Assembly (NCBI GenBank): GCA_022690815.1
Contig: JALCZJ010000015.1
Location: 1 to 58,165, forward strand
DNA from: Ferrimicrobium sp.
Lineage (GTDB): Bacteria; Actinomycetota; Acidimicrobiia; Acidimicrobiales; Acidimicrobiaceae
DNA: 58,165 bases
Reading direction: 5' to 3'
This document shows positions 6,824 through 15,466 of the stretch, piece after piece. The notes below the pieces were generated by a model. That model ran no database searches. It saw nothing but the letters and a program-made list of their open reading frames with translations, and had not been told where the DNA came from. Numbering within the stretch: position 1 is the first letter of the stretch; every line of letters begins with the position of its first letter. Position numbers and translations under genes: made by a program.

Positions 6824-8488
6824 GTGTCGATCGCCACCTGGTCCCACGCCGAGGACACCGGCGACGCAACGACGTTTGCTGACATTCTGGGTTCGCTATG
6901 GCCAGCCTGGCCAGATGACACGCCGACGCGTAGGCTCTGGGTGCTCGCTGGATTGGGTGCGTTCGCCCAACTTGTTGTTCTGCTGGTGTACGCGCTCAAC
7001 AAGTTCCATCATTTCGATCTCTCCGAAGACTATGGAATCGTCAATCAGGCGACCTTTGAGATCGCCCATGGACACCTCAACCCGTTTGACACCATCTATC
7101 AGGATCAATTCTGGCGTGATCAGTTTTCGTTGATGGCCTGGCCACTGGCACTGGTACGTCTTGTTACGCGCTCTGGATTGACCTTGCTCGTGGTCCAATC
7201 GCTGGCGTTGGCAGCGACGACGTTGACGGTTCTTCTCGCTGGGATCCAGGTCGTCTCTGCTCAGCGTCTTTCCCGGTCGCTCCAGTACACGCTGCTGGCT
7301 TCGCTTGCTTTCATCACCATGGCGAACCCATGGCTCTATGAGGCCGCCTCCTTTGATTTCCACTTCCAGTCGATTGCGACCGTTACGTTACTGCTGGCGG
7401 TGCTCGGTTTCTGCGGGCGTCACCATCGAGTGGCCTGGGTAATGATCGGGCTGACGTTACTCTGTGGCTCCAGTGAGATCTTGCTGGTCATCGGCGTCGG
7501 GCTCGGGTTTGTGCTCATCGGTAAGTATCGACGCACGGGACTGGCCGTTGCCGTAGTCGGGGTTCTCTGGCTGGTTGTCGATCTGGCGTTTGGTGCTCAT
7601 CAGTCGACAACGTTTGCGCTGAGCTATGGCTACCTGGCGACGACGCATCAGCCGAACCCGGCAGCGCTGGCCATCGCTCAAGGAGTTGTGCTGCACCCTG
7701 GGCATGCTTTGGGCGTGCTCACAAGCCGGCGCCTGGCTATTGAGGAGATCCTCGGCTATGGTGGGATCTTGGGCGTGCTGTTCCCTCCCGCGGGAGTGGC
7801 GACCCTGGTGGCGATCCTTGCGAACGGCCTACAGCACTCTGGGGCATTCCTGTCTCTGCAATCGGGTGGCTTCCAGAACCTCCCGGAGGTCGCCCTCCTG
7901 CTTGTTGGCACGGCGTGTGTCTGGACGTGGCTTCTGTGTGGCCCGCGTGGTCGGTTTGCCAAGCGAGTGACATCGAAGCGCTGGCCGCTCGCTACGGCCA
8001 TAGCCCTTGTCTCGCTTATCATTGCGGTGGCCGGACTTGGCATCGACGCCAAGATCCCACCCCTATGGCTTAGAGTTCCCCCAGTCGCTGCTAGCGAATT
8101 CGCTTCGATCGCGATTCCCGCCTCCGACGAGGTCATAGCCTCGGAGGGGGTTGTGGGGAGGTTCAGTGCGCGTCTCGAGGTCTTTGGGATCTTCGATGCG
8201 GAACAACACTTTCAAGCCTGTAGCTCGACCATCTTTGTCGTCGTGGCTGCGGACAATGGGTTTCAGGTCTCACCGACCGTTAAGGGCGCCCCGATTATCG
8301 CCGATCTCGATCACGATCGAGATGCCCACCGTCGTGTGGATGGGCCCCAGGTGCAGATCTTCGAACTCGTTGATCAGCAAGTCGGGACGTTTCTCAGCTT
8401 CTCGACTCATCATGGGTTGTTGGTGAGCCGGGCCCCAAGCTTTGGTGATGAGCGCTGCAGCGATGAGGATGGAAGGATTCTGTCCTAG
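6824..8488 (+). CDS. DUF2079-family polytopic membrane protein
   Basis: A 554-aa integral membrane protein with about nine hydrophobic segments between residues 40 and 410, then a soluble extracytoplasmic-type C-terminus of about 150 residues. The block HFDLSEDYGIVNQA after the first membrane segment (about residues 65-79) is the conserved acidic loop of DUF2079 proteins, which resemble glycosyltransferase-C-type enzymes using lipid-linked donors. The C-terminal domain also matches the usual plan. Biochemical function is not established for this family. The gene appears monocistronic: it is leaderless behind TAGGCT and followed by a 170-bp gap before the iron importer. Confidence 0.75.
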   Translation: MSIATWSHAEDTGDATTFADILGSLWPAWPDDTPTRRLWVLAGLGAFAQLVVLLVYALNKFHHFDLSEDYGIVNQATFEIAHGHLNPFDTIYQDQFWRDQFSLMAWPLALVRLVTRSGLTLLVVQSLALAATTLTVLLAGIQVVSAQRLSRSLQYTLLASLAFITMANPWLYEAASFDFHFQSIATVTLLLAVLGFCGRHHRVAWVMIGLTLLCGSSEILLVIGVGLGFVLIGKYRRTGLAVAVVGVLWLVVDLAFGAHQSTTFALSYGYLATTHQPNPAALAIAQGVVLHPGHALGVLTSRRLAIEEILGYGGILGVLFPPAGVATLVAILANGLQHSGAFLSLQSGGFQNLPEVALLLVGTACVWTWLLCGPRGRFAKRVTSKRWPLATAIALVSLIIAVAGLGIDAKIPPLWLRVPPVAASEFASIAIPASDEVIASEGVVGRFSARLEVFGIFDAEQHFQACSSTIFVVVAADNGFQVSPTVKGAPIIADLDHDRDAHRRVDGPQVQIFELVDQQVGTFLSFSTHHGLLVSRAPSFGDERCSDEDGRILS

Positions 8489-8567
8489 ATCGAGATCGCT
8501 TAGGGCTCCGCCGTGTCGACATTGTCACGGATGGACCAACGCTTGCACATTGTTTATGTGAGCGAGG

Positions 8568-8584
8568 TCGTCACCCGGTGACGA
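8568..8584. promoter_or_regulatory. 17-bp perfect palindrome upstream of the iron-type ABC importer
   Basis: TCGTCACC-C-GGTGACGA has perfect 8-nt arms around one base, 75 nt before the lipoprotein start at 8660. A second, weaker dyad (CCGTG...CACGG) lies near 8510-8530. The position suits an operator controlling the importer. It does not match the DtxR/IdeR or Fur consensus, so the regulator is unknown. Confidence 0.5.
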
Positions 8585-8659
8585 ATGTTCACATTGGGTT
8601 GTTTTTTTGTTTACCATCTGGCAGGTGCAAATTTTCTTTCGATAGATATCGTTAGATCC

Positions 8660-9739
8660 ATGATCAAAACATCTCGTACCCACCGAGCGCTCAAGACGAT
8701 ACTGGCCCTGGCTGGGACGGCAAGTATTTTGGCAGCTTGCGGTTCTACATCGTCAGCCTCCTCGTCAACGACGACCGCATCTAAGACCAAGAGCCCCGTG
8801 GTGCCGCTGGTGGTCTATGGGGCGGAGGGTTATGCGCCCGCGGTAGCTAAAGGTTTTCAGCAGGCGACAGGGATCCCCACGGAAATGGTGAATCACTCCA
8901 CCGGCACGCTGTTGGCAAAGATATCGGCTGAAGCCGAGAATCCCCAATGGGGAGTCTTCTGGTCGGACGGTTCAGATGCCTATGCAGCGCTCGATCAGCA
9001 ACACTACTTGTTGCGCAACTTCGAGCCGACGACAGGCACGTTAACGACTCTCGGTAAGACTCTGGTGCCTGCTGATGGCAGCTACATCCCGACTGGACTG
9101 ACGATCGCCGGCGCCTTTGTCTATAACTCCAAAGTGCTCACCAGCCCGCCGACGTCGTGGAACAGCCTGCTGACGTCACAATGGAAGGGTGCTCTTGGCA
9201 TGAACAACCCAGCAATCTCGGGACCCACCTATACTGCAGTTGCTTCAATCATGCAGCAACAAGGTGGTGTGGCGGCCGGTGAGGCCTACTTTAAGAAGCT
9301 TGCGGCTAACGGGCTCCACATCTACTCGACCAACAAGGTGACGCTCAGCGCGCTCTTGAAGGGTCAGATCAAGGTGGCGCTGGTTCAAAACTCGGCGGGT
9401 ATCGGGTTCGCGATGAACACACCAGGGTTAAAGGTTGCGTACCCTGACAAATCTGCCTTGTTGCCTAGCGTCATTGGCATCGACGGGAAAGCCTCGAAGA
9501 CAGAGATCGCTGAGGCAAAAAAGTTCGCTGATTTCGTCTATAGCCCGAAGGGTCAGGCCCTGATGTTGAGCGGTGATCCTCAAGGTGATTCGCTCTTCTT
9601 CCCGATCATCGAGGGAACGAAGGCGCATTCTGAGGTTCCAAACCTCAAAGCTATCCCGACCGACTATCCCAACCCGCTGGTGTGGGGGCCGCGGGAGTCC
9701 ACCATCAACGCCTGGTTCACCAACAACATCGTTCAGTAG
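8660..9739 (+). CDS. ABC transporter substrate-binding lipoprotein, iron(III)/phosphonate type
   Basis: A 359-aa lipoprotein: a charged N-terminus, a hydrophobic stretch and lipobox ILAAC (C27), then a Ser/Thr linker and a periplasmic-binding-protein fold of the AfuA/FbpA/PhnS cluster (VVYGAEGYAPAVAKGFQQAT, then an AKISAEAENPQWGVFW region and PTSWNSLLTSQWKGALGM). It should capture Fe(III) or an aminoethylphosphonate-like ligand outside the membrane and hand it to the downstream permease. I place the start at ATG 8660 because the signal sequence begins there; the in-frame ATG at 8585 would add a non-signal extension. It is followed after 6 nt by the permease gene. Confidence 0.85.
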   Translation: MIKTSRTHRALKTILALAGTASILAACGSTSSASSSTTTASKTKSPVVPLVVYGAEGYAPAVAKGFQQATGIPTEMVNHSTGTLLAKISAEAENPQWGVFWSDGSDAYAALDQQHYLLRNFEPTTGTLTTLGKTLVPADGSYIPTGLTIAGAFVYNSKVLTSPPTSWNSLLTSQWKGALGMNNPAISGPTYTAVASIMQQQGGVAAGEAYFKKLAANGLHIYSTNKVTLSALLKGQIKVALVQNSAGIGFAMNTPGLKVAYPDKSALLPSVIGIDGKASKTEIAEAKKFADFVYSPKGQALMLSGDPQGDSLFFPIIEGTKAHSEVPNLKAIPTDYPNPLVWGPRESTINAWFTNNIVQ

Positions 9740-9745
9740 GCACCC

Positions 9746-11524
9746 ATGGTAGCTACCCAAGAGCGACCGGTTGAGCCACAGGAGCGCCCTCAGAGTGGGT
9801 TTGTGATGACGCGCTGGCTGGCGCGCATCGCCAATGCCTTGGGCTGGCCGATCTTCTGGGTCGTGCTCGTCATTGTCTTGTTGGTGCCTACCGCGTGCTT
9901 TCTCATCCTTGCGATATCACCACGCCTGTTCGATCAGGGGAGCTCCTGGTTGACGCTCGCGGCCTTCCGCGAAGCGCTTACCGGCGTGACGCTACAAGGC
10001 ATGGCCGACTCGCTGGTGGTCGGCATCCTGGCTGCAGTGTTCGCGGTCGCCGTCGCGATCGTGCTGGCGTGGCTGTTGCAACGGACCAATGTCCTCGGTC
10101 GTCGGATTTGGTCGATTGCGCTTTGGGCGGTACTACTGGTGCCGAGTTACATCATCGCCGTCGGCTGGCAGGTTGTCCTGGGCCAGGGTGGTGTCCTCTC
10201 TACCCTTGGAATCTATAGCCCCGTCTACACCAAGATCTTTTTTGGCCCAGTCGGTTACGTGATCGTCTTGGCAATCAAAGGCTTGCCCTTTGCCTATTTT
10301 GCGGTGGCTGGGTCGATCGCGGCGTTGGGATCGAGCTACGAAGATGCGGCCAGGGTCCATGGTGGTGGGCGTGTTGCAACGCTCCGGGTCGTTGTTCCGA
10401 TGATCCTCCCATCCATCTTCGCTGGGCTCATCGTTGTCTTCGCTGAGTCGATCGCTGACTTCGGGACTGCTGCTGTGATCGCGCCCAATGCGCACTTCCC
10501 AATCGCAACCTATAACTTGTACGTTGCGCTGTCGTCGTATCCGGCCAACTTTGGGGTCGCGGCGGTCATCGGGTTGATGCTCGTTGTCGCGGTAGCGGTC
10601 GCGCTCTGGCTGCAGAAGCGCTTTCTCCGCAGCCGGTCCTATGCGGTACTTGGGGGTCGAACCAGATTGGCTGGCAAGGTACACCTGTCTCGTCGTGGCC
10701 AGCTCATGGCCCTGGCGGTGCTCGGCGTCGTATTCTTTGCCGCGATTGGTGTTCCGATCCTTGGAGCTCTCGTTTCGTCGATGCTCAAGCCCCTGGCTTC
10801 GCTCTCGATCCACAACCTGACGTTCAGTGCCTATCGTGGCCTCTTTGGGGTTTCTGGTTTGGGCACTTCGATCGCCTTCTCGTTCAAGTTGGCCGTACTC
10901 AATGGCTTTCTCGCGTTATTGCTTGGAGCCGTGATTGCACGACGACTGTCGAGGCAAGGAACCAGCCTGATCGATAAGCTGCTCGACGTGACGGTGCTGG
11001 CGGCGATTGCGCTGCCTGGCCTGGTGTTGGCCGCCGGATATATCTTTGCCTACAACCTGCCGGTACTATCCAGTTTAGGGATCAACATCTATGGGACTGT
11101 GATCGTTCTCGCCATGGCCTACCTAGCCGGTGCGTTGCCCTCTACCACGCGGGTATTAGCTGGCCCGATGTCTCAGGTGCGTGGTTCCCTGCTAGACGCC
11201 GGCCGGGTCCACGGTTCCGGGCTGGCCGAGTCCTGGTGGCGTTGCGCCATCCCGTTGATTGGGCCAAGCCTGTTGTGGGCGTGGCTTTTGACGTTCGCGG
11301 CGACGTTTTTAGAGCTGCCAGCGTCCGAGCTTTTGGCGCCCCCGGGCACCCAACCGATTGCTGTGGCTATTGTTCAAGTCCTCGGGAAGTCAAATCTTGC
11401 CCAAGGTACCGCGTTGTCGATTGTCGCTCTGTTGATCGACCTCGGGATGATCGTTGTGATCTCGCTCCTCTTTCGCTTCCTGGCACCCAAGGGTTGGCGG
11501 CGACTTGGGGCGAACGTTCTTTAA
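9746..11524 (+). CDS. ABC transporter permease, fused two-domain (FbpB/AfuB type)
   Basis: A 592-aa membrane protein made of two homologous permease halves with about 12 transmembrane segments, the usual architecture of iron(III) and thiamine/phosphonate importers. Each half carries an EAA loop that contacts the ATPase: YEDAARVHGGGRVATLRVVV in the first half (about residues 198-217) and LLDAGRVHGSGLAESWW in the second (about 481-497). It forms the channel for the substrate delivered by the upstream lipoprotein. Spacings of 6 nt upstream and 3 nt downstream indicate one operon with the binding protein and ATPase. Confidence 0.88.
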   Translation: MVATQERPVEPQERPQSGFVMTRWLARIANALGWPIFWVVLVIVLLVPTACFLILAISPRLFDQGSSWLTLAAFREALTGVTLQGMADSLVVGILAAVFAVAVAIVLAWLLQRTNVLGRRIWSIALWAVLLVPSYIIAVGWQVVLGQGGVLSTLGIYSPVYTKIFFGPVGYVIVLAIKGLPFAYFAVAGSIAALGSSYEDAARVHGGGRVATLRVVVPMILPSIFAGLIVVFAESIADFGTAAVIAPNAHFPIATYNLYVALSSYPANFGVAAVIGLMLVVAVAVALWLQKRFLRSRSYAVLGGRTRLAGKVHLSRRGQLMALAVLGVVFFAAIGVPILGALVSSMLKPLASLSIHNLTFSAYRGLFGVSGLGTSIAFSFKLAVLNGFLALLLGAVIARRLSRQGTSLIDKLLDVTVLAAIALPGLVLAAGYIFAYNLPVLSSLGINIYGTVIVLAMAYLAGALPSTTRVLAGPMSQVRGSLLDAGRVHGSGLAESWWRCAIPLIGPSLLWAWLLTFAATFLELPASELLAPPGTQPIAVAIVQVLGKSNLAQGTALSIVALLIDLGMIVVISLLFRFLAPKGWRRLGANVL

Positions 11525-11527
11525 GGA

Positions 11528-12709
11528 GTGTCGATGGGACTTGGAACGGTTAGTGCACCGAGCTTGAGGGTTGATGGTGTTAGTAAACGCTACAGTGCCG
11601 AGCGGTTAGCGCTCGACCGTGTGCGATTTCAGACACGCTCTGGTGAGTTTGTCGTCCTACTTGGCCCATCCGGTAGTGGTAAGTCGACGCTGATACGGTT
11701 GATCGCCGGCATCGAGTCTCTTGATGCCGGCGAGATTGCCTTTGACGGCAGGACCGTTGCCGACGGCAAGCGCCACCTCCCGCCAGAGGGCCGTGAGCTT
11801 GCCATGGTGTTCCAAGATTATGCCTTATGGCCGCACATGAAGGCAGTCGATAACGTTGCCTTTGCATTGCGGCGCTTGAAGATGAGCGCGCAGGAACGTC
11901 GCAATGCGTCCATGGAGATGCTTGAGCGGGTAGGGCTTGCGCAGCGTGCTCAGCAGTATCCCAATGATCTCTCCGGTGGTGAGCAGCAGCGGGTTGCCCT
12001 AGCTCGCGCGCTCGTCGCCAAGCCCGGACTGTTGCTTTTCGATGAGCCGTTATCGAACCTCGACGCGGACTTACGAGAGCGCCTTCGTGTCGAGATCGCC
12101 AGTCTCACACGTGAGTGTGGTTCTACTGCCATCTACATCACGCATGACCAGTCGGAGGCATTCGCGCTCGCTGACAAGGTCGGTGTGCTGCAGGCTGGGA
12201 AACTGGTCCAGTACTCTACCCCGGAGGCGCTCTATTCCGCTCCTGAGACACCGTTTGTCGCTCGATTCACTGGCTTGGCTGGAGAATTGGTGGGCGAGGT
12301 TGTGTCAGAGATCAATCCGAATACGTTCCTTGTGCGAGTCAATGGGATCCATTTGACGGTTCGAGCGAGCGGTTGCGATGTCGGTCGAAGCCCGAGACAC
12401 GTGCGGATCCTGATTCGCACGGCGGCGGCCACCGTGCAGGGCCTCATTGACCGGAACGAAGCATTGGGTCCCAACGAGTTTCCGGGGACGGTGTGCGACG
12501 TTGCTTTTCGTGGCCGTGGCTATGACCATGTCGTCGAGGTCGAGGGTGGGCATCGGTTGGTGGGAGTGTTTGCTCCAGAGCGGTTTGACCGAGGTGCCCG
12601 GGTTTACCTCACGCTGAACGAGGCCGGATGTTTCGCCTTTCCAGAGGAGGATGCGGCTCCAAGCGATGCGTTGGCAGGCGTTACATCCCAGGTTGGTGCA
12701 TTGAGCTGA
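11528..12709 (+). CDS. ABC transporter ATP-binding protein of the iron-type importer
   Basis: A 393-aa ATPase of the FbpC/PotA class. Walker A is LGPSGSGKSTLIRL (residues about 45-58), the Q-loop VFQDYALWPH, the signature LSGGEQQRVALARAL (about 148-162), Walker B LLLFDEPLSNLD and the switch His ITHDQSEAF. After residue about 245 comes a TOBE-type regulatory domain. It powers import through the adjacent permease. The start is GTG 11528 or ATG 11534; AAGGAG sits just before. It is the last gene of the three-gene operon. Confidence 0.9.
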   Translation: MSMGLGTVSAPSLRVDGVSKRYSAERLALDRVRFQTRSGEFVVLLGPSGSGKSTLIRLIAGIESLDAGEIAFDGRTVADGKRHLPPEGRELAMVFQDYALWPHMKAVDNVAFALRRLKMSAQERRNASMEMLERVGLAQRAQQYPNDLSGGEQQRVALARALVAKPGLLLFDEPLSNLDADLRERLRVEIASLTRECGSTAIYITHDQSEAFALADKVGVLQAGKLVQYSTPEALYSAPETPFVARFTGLAGELVGEVVSEINPNTFLVRVNGIHLTVRASGCDVGRSPRHVRILIRTAAATVQGLIDRNEALGPNEFPGTVCDVAFRGRGYDHVVEVEGGHRLVGVFAPERFDRGARVYLTLNEAGCFAFPEEDAAPSDALAGVTSQVGALS

Positions 12710-12970
12710 ACCAGCGCTTGTGCGCAGATCGTCGATGCACCTGAACCAGCGGAGCGTGAACTTGGCCTGCCTGGTTGTGGCCCTTTGCCTATACTCGGCT
12801 GCGTAAATGATTCACAGTGGTCGCAGAGACCCGGTTGCTGACACATCGGTTGAAGTAATCGCAACGCTCGGGAAGTGGCCAAGGCGGTCAACGGTTGGGC
12901 CATCATGCTCGTCGATCTGGGTCAAACAGAAGCTCCGATGATGGCGAGAGGGCAGCCTATCAGCACCGAC

Positions 12971-14086
12971 TCACGGTGCCGTGACGGCGTCCCAAAGGTG
13001 AGCGGTGCAGCTGGCCAACTGGTCATCTTGGCGCCCCAACTCTTCGAGGATTCGCGATGTCAGCTCGATCATCGCCCCCTGCTCCTCAAGCGAGGGCGCG
13101 AGCGGAAGGCTAGCCAGCAGTGGAATCGCGTAGGTGGCCGCGATGTGTGCCCCGCCTCCAGCGCCAAAGGGGGTCAGCACCTCGCCATGGGGGCATACCA
13201 GTGAACTCATGTTCTCGATAACGCCTAGCAACGATAGATTTGCCTTGATCGCAAACGAGGCGGCGCGTTCGGCGACGTGACTCGCTAGTGGGGATGGCGT
13301 TGTAACGAGGGCAACCTTGGTTGCCGGCAAGAGGCGAGCGAGGGTCATCGGAATGTCGCCGGTTCCTGGTGGCAGGTCGATAATGAGAAAGTCTGGATTG
13401 TCCCAGTCTACATCCTCGATGAAGTGCTGTAGGGCTCGCGATAGCATCAGCCCTCGCCACATTATCGCCGATCCCGCCTGCTCGACCATCATCCCCATGG
13501 AGACGACGGCCAACGTTCCTGGTCCAATGGTGGTTCGATATGGCTTGATTTGAAAGTGATTGGGATTACCATCTGCCTGCAGCCGTTCGTTGGTGGCCTC
13601 GAGCAGCTGCGGCTGTGAAAACCCCCAGATGTCAGCGTCCAATAGGCCGACGCGATAACCGCGTCGCGCGATGTTGTTCGCTAGTGCTACGGCGATCGAT
13701 GACTTGCCGACGCCGCCTTTACCAGAGGAGAAGGCGAGCAGCTGGGTCCCTTGGAGGCCTGGTGGCGTGGTTGCGCGGTCCTGAGCTCGCGAGCGCGCAC
13801 GCTGCATGGCGTCCTCCTTTTCGGAGGAGGTCAGCTCAGTGAACGCGACCGCCACCGATCGTCCACCGAGTTCGGTATCGCCCATGGCGTCGATCAGGCT
13901 GGTTTTGATCTGGTTCTTTAGCGGGCAACCAGGTGTCGTCAACGCCACGAGTACTGATACCTGGCCGGTGGTGACGGTCACCTCCCGGATCATCTTGAGT
14001 TCACCTAACGTGAGGCCAAGCTCTGGGTCAGGTAGTGATTCGGCAATGGTGCGCACCTGTGAGGCGAGCGCTGATTCGGTGGGCAT
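12971..14086 (-). CDS. mrp: Mrp/NBP35-family Fe-S cluster carrier ATPase
   Basis: A 371-aa protein with an N-terminal DUF59/MIP18 domain (residues about 5-90, containing GLTLGELKMIREV and C54 in GCPLKNQ) and a C-terminal ParA-like ATPase with SSGKGGVGKSS (120-130), LDADIWG and IIDLPPGTGD. Mrp proteins bind and transfer Fe-S clusters to apo-proteins in the cytoplasm. The family's C-terminal CPxC pair is reduced here to CPHG, so only one of the two cluster-ligating cysteines is seen at that site. The divergent neighbour on the other side of a 280-bp gap is an IscA/ErpA-like carrier, which suggests a joint role. Confidence 0.88.
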   Translation of the reverse strand: MPTESALASQVRTIAESLPDPELGLTLGELKMIREVTVTTGQVSVLVALTTPGCPLKNQIKTSLIDAMGDTELGGRSVAVAFTELTSSEKEDAMQRARSRAQDRATTPPGLQGTQLLAFSSGKGGVGKSSIAVALANNIARRGYRVGLLDADIWGFSQPQLLEATNERLQADGNPNHFQIKPYRTTIGPGTLAVVSMGMMVEQAGSAIMWRGLMLSRALQHFIEDVDWDNPDFLIIDLPPGTGDIPMTLARLLPATKVALVTTPSPLASHVAERAASFAIKANLSLLGVIENMSSLVCPHGEVLTPFGAGGGAHIAATYAIPLLASLPLAPSLEEQGAMIELTSRILEELGRQDDQLASCTAHLWDAVTAP

Positions 14087-14093
14087 ACCATCC

Positions 14094-14099
14094 AGCCTA
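14094..14099 (-). promoter_or_regulatory. -10 element (TAGGCT) for mrp
   Basis: On the minus strand TAGGCT is followed by 7 nt and the mrp ATG, the same hexamer and spacing as at the DUF2079 gene. A -35 is not evident. It indicates a leaderless mrp transcript. Confidence 0.4.
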
Positions 14100-14225
14100 G
14101 TAAACGCCTGGTAATCGCGTGGACCGATCGCCTACGATGTCGTATTGGATTCGTTGCGATGAGCGCATGGGGAATCGTCAAAGACCAGGAGTGGCCCGGT
14201 TCTGAGGTCCGTCACGGATTCGCAC

Positions 14226-14231
14226 TATACT
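14226..14231 (+). promoter_or_regulatory. -10 element (TATACT) upstream of the IscA-like gene
   Basis: TATACT is a near-consensus -10 lying 136 nt before the IscA-like ATG, in a 280-bp divergent gap shared with mrp. No good -35 is found. It would leave a leader of about 125 nt containing AGTTG...CAACT arms near 14330-14346, but no riboswitch class was recognised. Confidence 0.35.
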
Positions 14232-14366
14232 AAATTCCAAGAACACGGTAGAGTCGTAGACGTAGCCTCAAGTGTGCCGGAGTACGGTTGCCAGCGTGGC
14301 CGTGTCTGCGAAAAGATCAAGACGCAGAAGTTGCAGACCAACAACTAACGATCAAAAGGAGCGATC

Positions 14367-14729
14367 ATGGCAATGACATCAGTGAAGATTGGCAAGCGGC
14401 CCTCGGTGATCACCCTCACCGACCGGGCAGTGGCAAAGGTTGGCGCTCTGCTCGCCGAAGAGGAGGGGTCGGAGGGTCTCTTCCTTCGTGTGGCCGTTGC
14501 CCCCGGTGGGTGCTCAGGCTATAGCTATGACATGTTCTTTGACAGTGAGGTAGCCGATGACGATATCTCCACGGTGTTTGGCGACGTGCGGGTGGTCGTT
14601 GACGCCGCCTCCGCTGAGTTGATCAAGGGTGCCCAGCTCGACTACAGCGATTCGTTGAGTGAAGCTGGTTTTCACATCACCAATCCAAACGCGACCAGAA
14701 CCTGTGGTTGCGGTTCGTCCTTCTCTTAG
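14367..14729 (+). CDS. IscA/ErpA/HesB-type Fe-S assembly protein
   Basis: A 120-aa A-type carrier. The three cluster-ligating cysteines are present: C49 in APGGCSGY and C113/C115 in the C-terminal TCGCGSSFS. The family accepts Fe-S clusters from scaffold proteins and inserts them into target enzymes. An AGGAG ribosome-binding site lies 7 nt before the ATG at 14367. It diverges from mrp, another cluster carrier. Whether it is the ErpA or the IscA orthologue cannot be told from sequence alone; no isc or suf operon is in the window. Confidence 0.9.
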   Translation: MAMTSVKIGKRPSVITLTDRAVAKVGALLAEEEGSEGLFLRVAVAPGGCSGYSYDMFFDSEVADDDISTVFGDVRVVVDAASAELIKGAQLDYSDSLSEAGFHITNPNATRTCGCGSSFS

Positions 14730-14794
14730 TCCGGTTCTCATATCGGCAGGTCTTGGTCGAGCGTTCGGCCGCGACTCATCGTTGTGAAGGCGAA

Positions 14795-15466
14795 CTACTT
14801 GCCAGGGCCGTCCGGTAGTCCAAACCTGTAGCCAACCGATCGGACCGTCTGAATGAGCGATTCGTGGGACTCGCCGAGCTTTGCTCGCAACCGGCGAATA
14901 TGAACGTCGACGGTTCGTGCGCCGCCATAATATTCATAACCCCAGACCCTCGAGAGCAAGGTCTCTCGTGAGAAGACCTTGCCCGGGTGGCTGGCGAGGA
15001 ACTTAAGAAGCTCGTACTCCATGTAGGTCAGGTCCATCGGGTTGCCATCGAGTTGGGCCTGGTAGGTGTCGGTGTCGAGCATCAAGGGACCGACGCTAAT
15101 GCGGCTGTGATCGCTCACCTGGCCGTGTCGCGCCAGGAGGTGTTGGAGCCTCACGGCGAGTTCGGTCCGGTCAAAGGGGGACACAGCGAAATCGTCGACC
15201 ATGCCTTCACGCAGTGCGAGCTCGCTGACCTGGTGTCGCTCAACGAGCAGCAGCACGCCTGCGGCGTTTTCGCGGTTGCGGCGAAGCTCGCGGCACAATG
15301 CGACGGCACGGTCGAAGTCGGTGGTGGCATCGACGATGACCCCCGTTACCTGGTCTGGTACCGCGCTCTCCTCAGAGCTCAGCGTCACGAATTCGTAGCC
15401 GATGTCGTCGTAGAACTCCATAACCCGATGCAGGTTCTTGGGGGAGAAGACGGCGACGGTCGTCAA
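14795..15466 (-). CDS. GlnR-like orphan OmpR-family regulator
   Basis: A 223-aa regulator with a degenerate receiver (residues 1-115) and an OmpR winged helix (125-218: DLTYMEYELLKFLASHPG, FSRETLLSRVWGYEYYGG and RTVDVHIRRLRAKLGE). The C-terminal part closely resembles actinobacterial GlnR, the global nitrogen regulator. The receiver keeps D46 in VIVDA but lacks the acidic pair after strand 1 and has Ser where the conserved Lys belongs (DDFAVSPF), as expected for phosphorylation-independent GlnR-type proteins. It starts with TTG 15466 directly after the glutamine synthetase TAG, so translation is coupled. The position next to a glutamine synthetase gene supports a nitrogen role, but control of that gene is inferred. 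Confidence 0.75.
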   Translation of the reverse strand: MTTVAVFSPKNLHRVMEFYDDIGYEFVTLSSEESAVPDQVTGVIVDATTDFDRAVALCRELRRNRENAAGVLLLVERHQVSELALREGMVDDFAVSPFDRTELAVRLQHLLARHGQVSDHSRISVGPLMLDTDTYQAQLDGNPMDLTYMEYELLKFLASHPGKVFSRETLLSRVWGYEYYGGARTVDVHIRRLRAKLGESHESLIQTVRSVGYRFGLPDGPGK

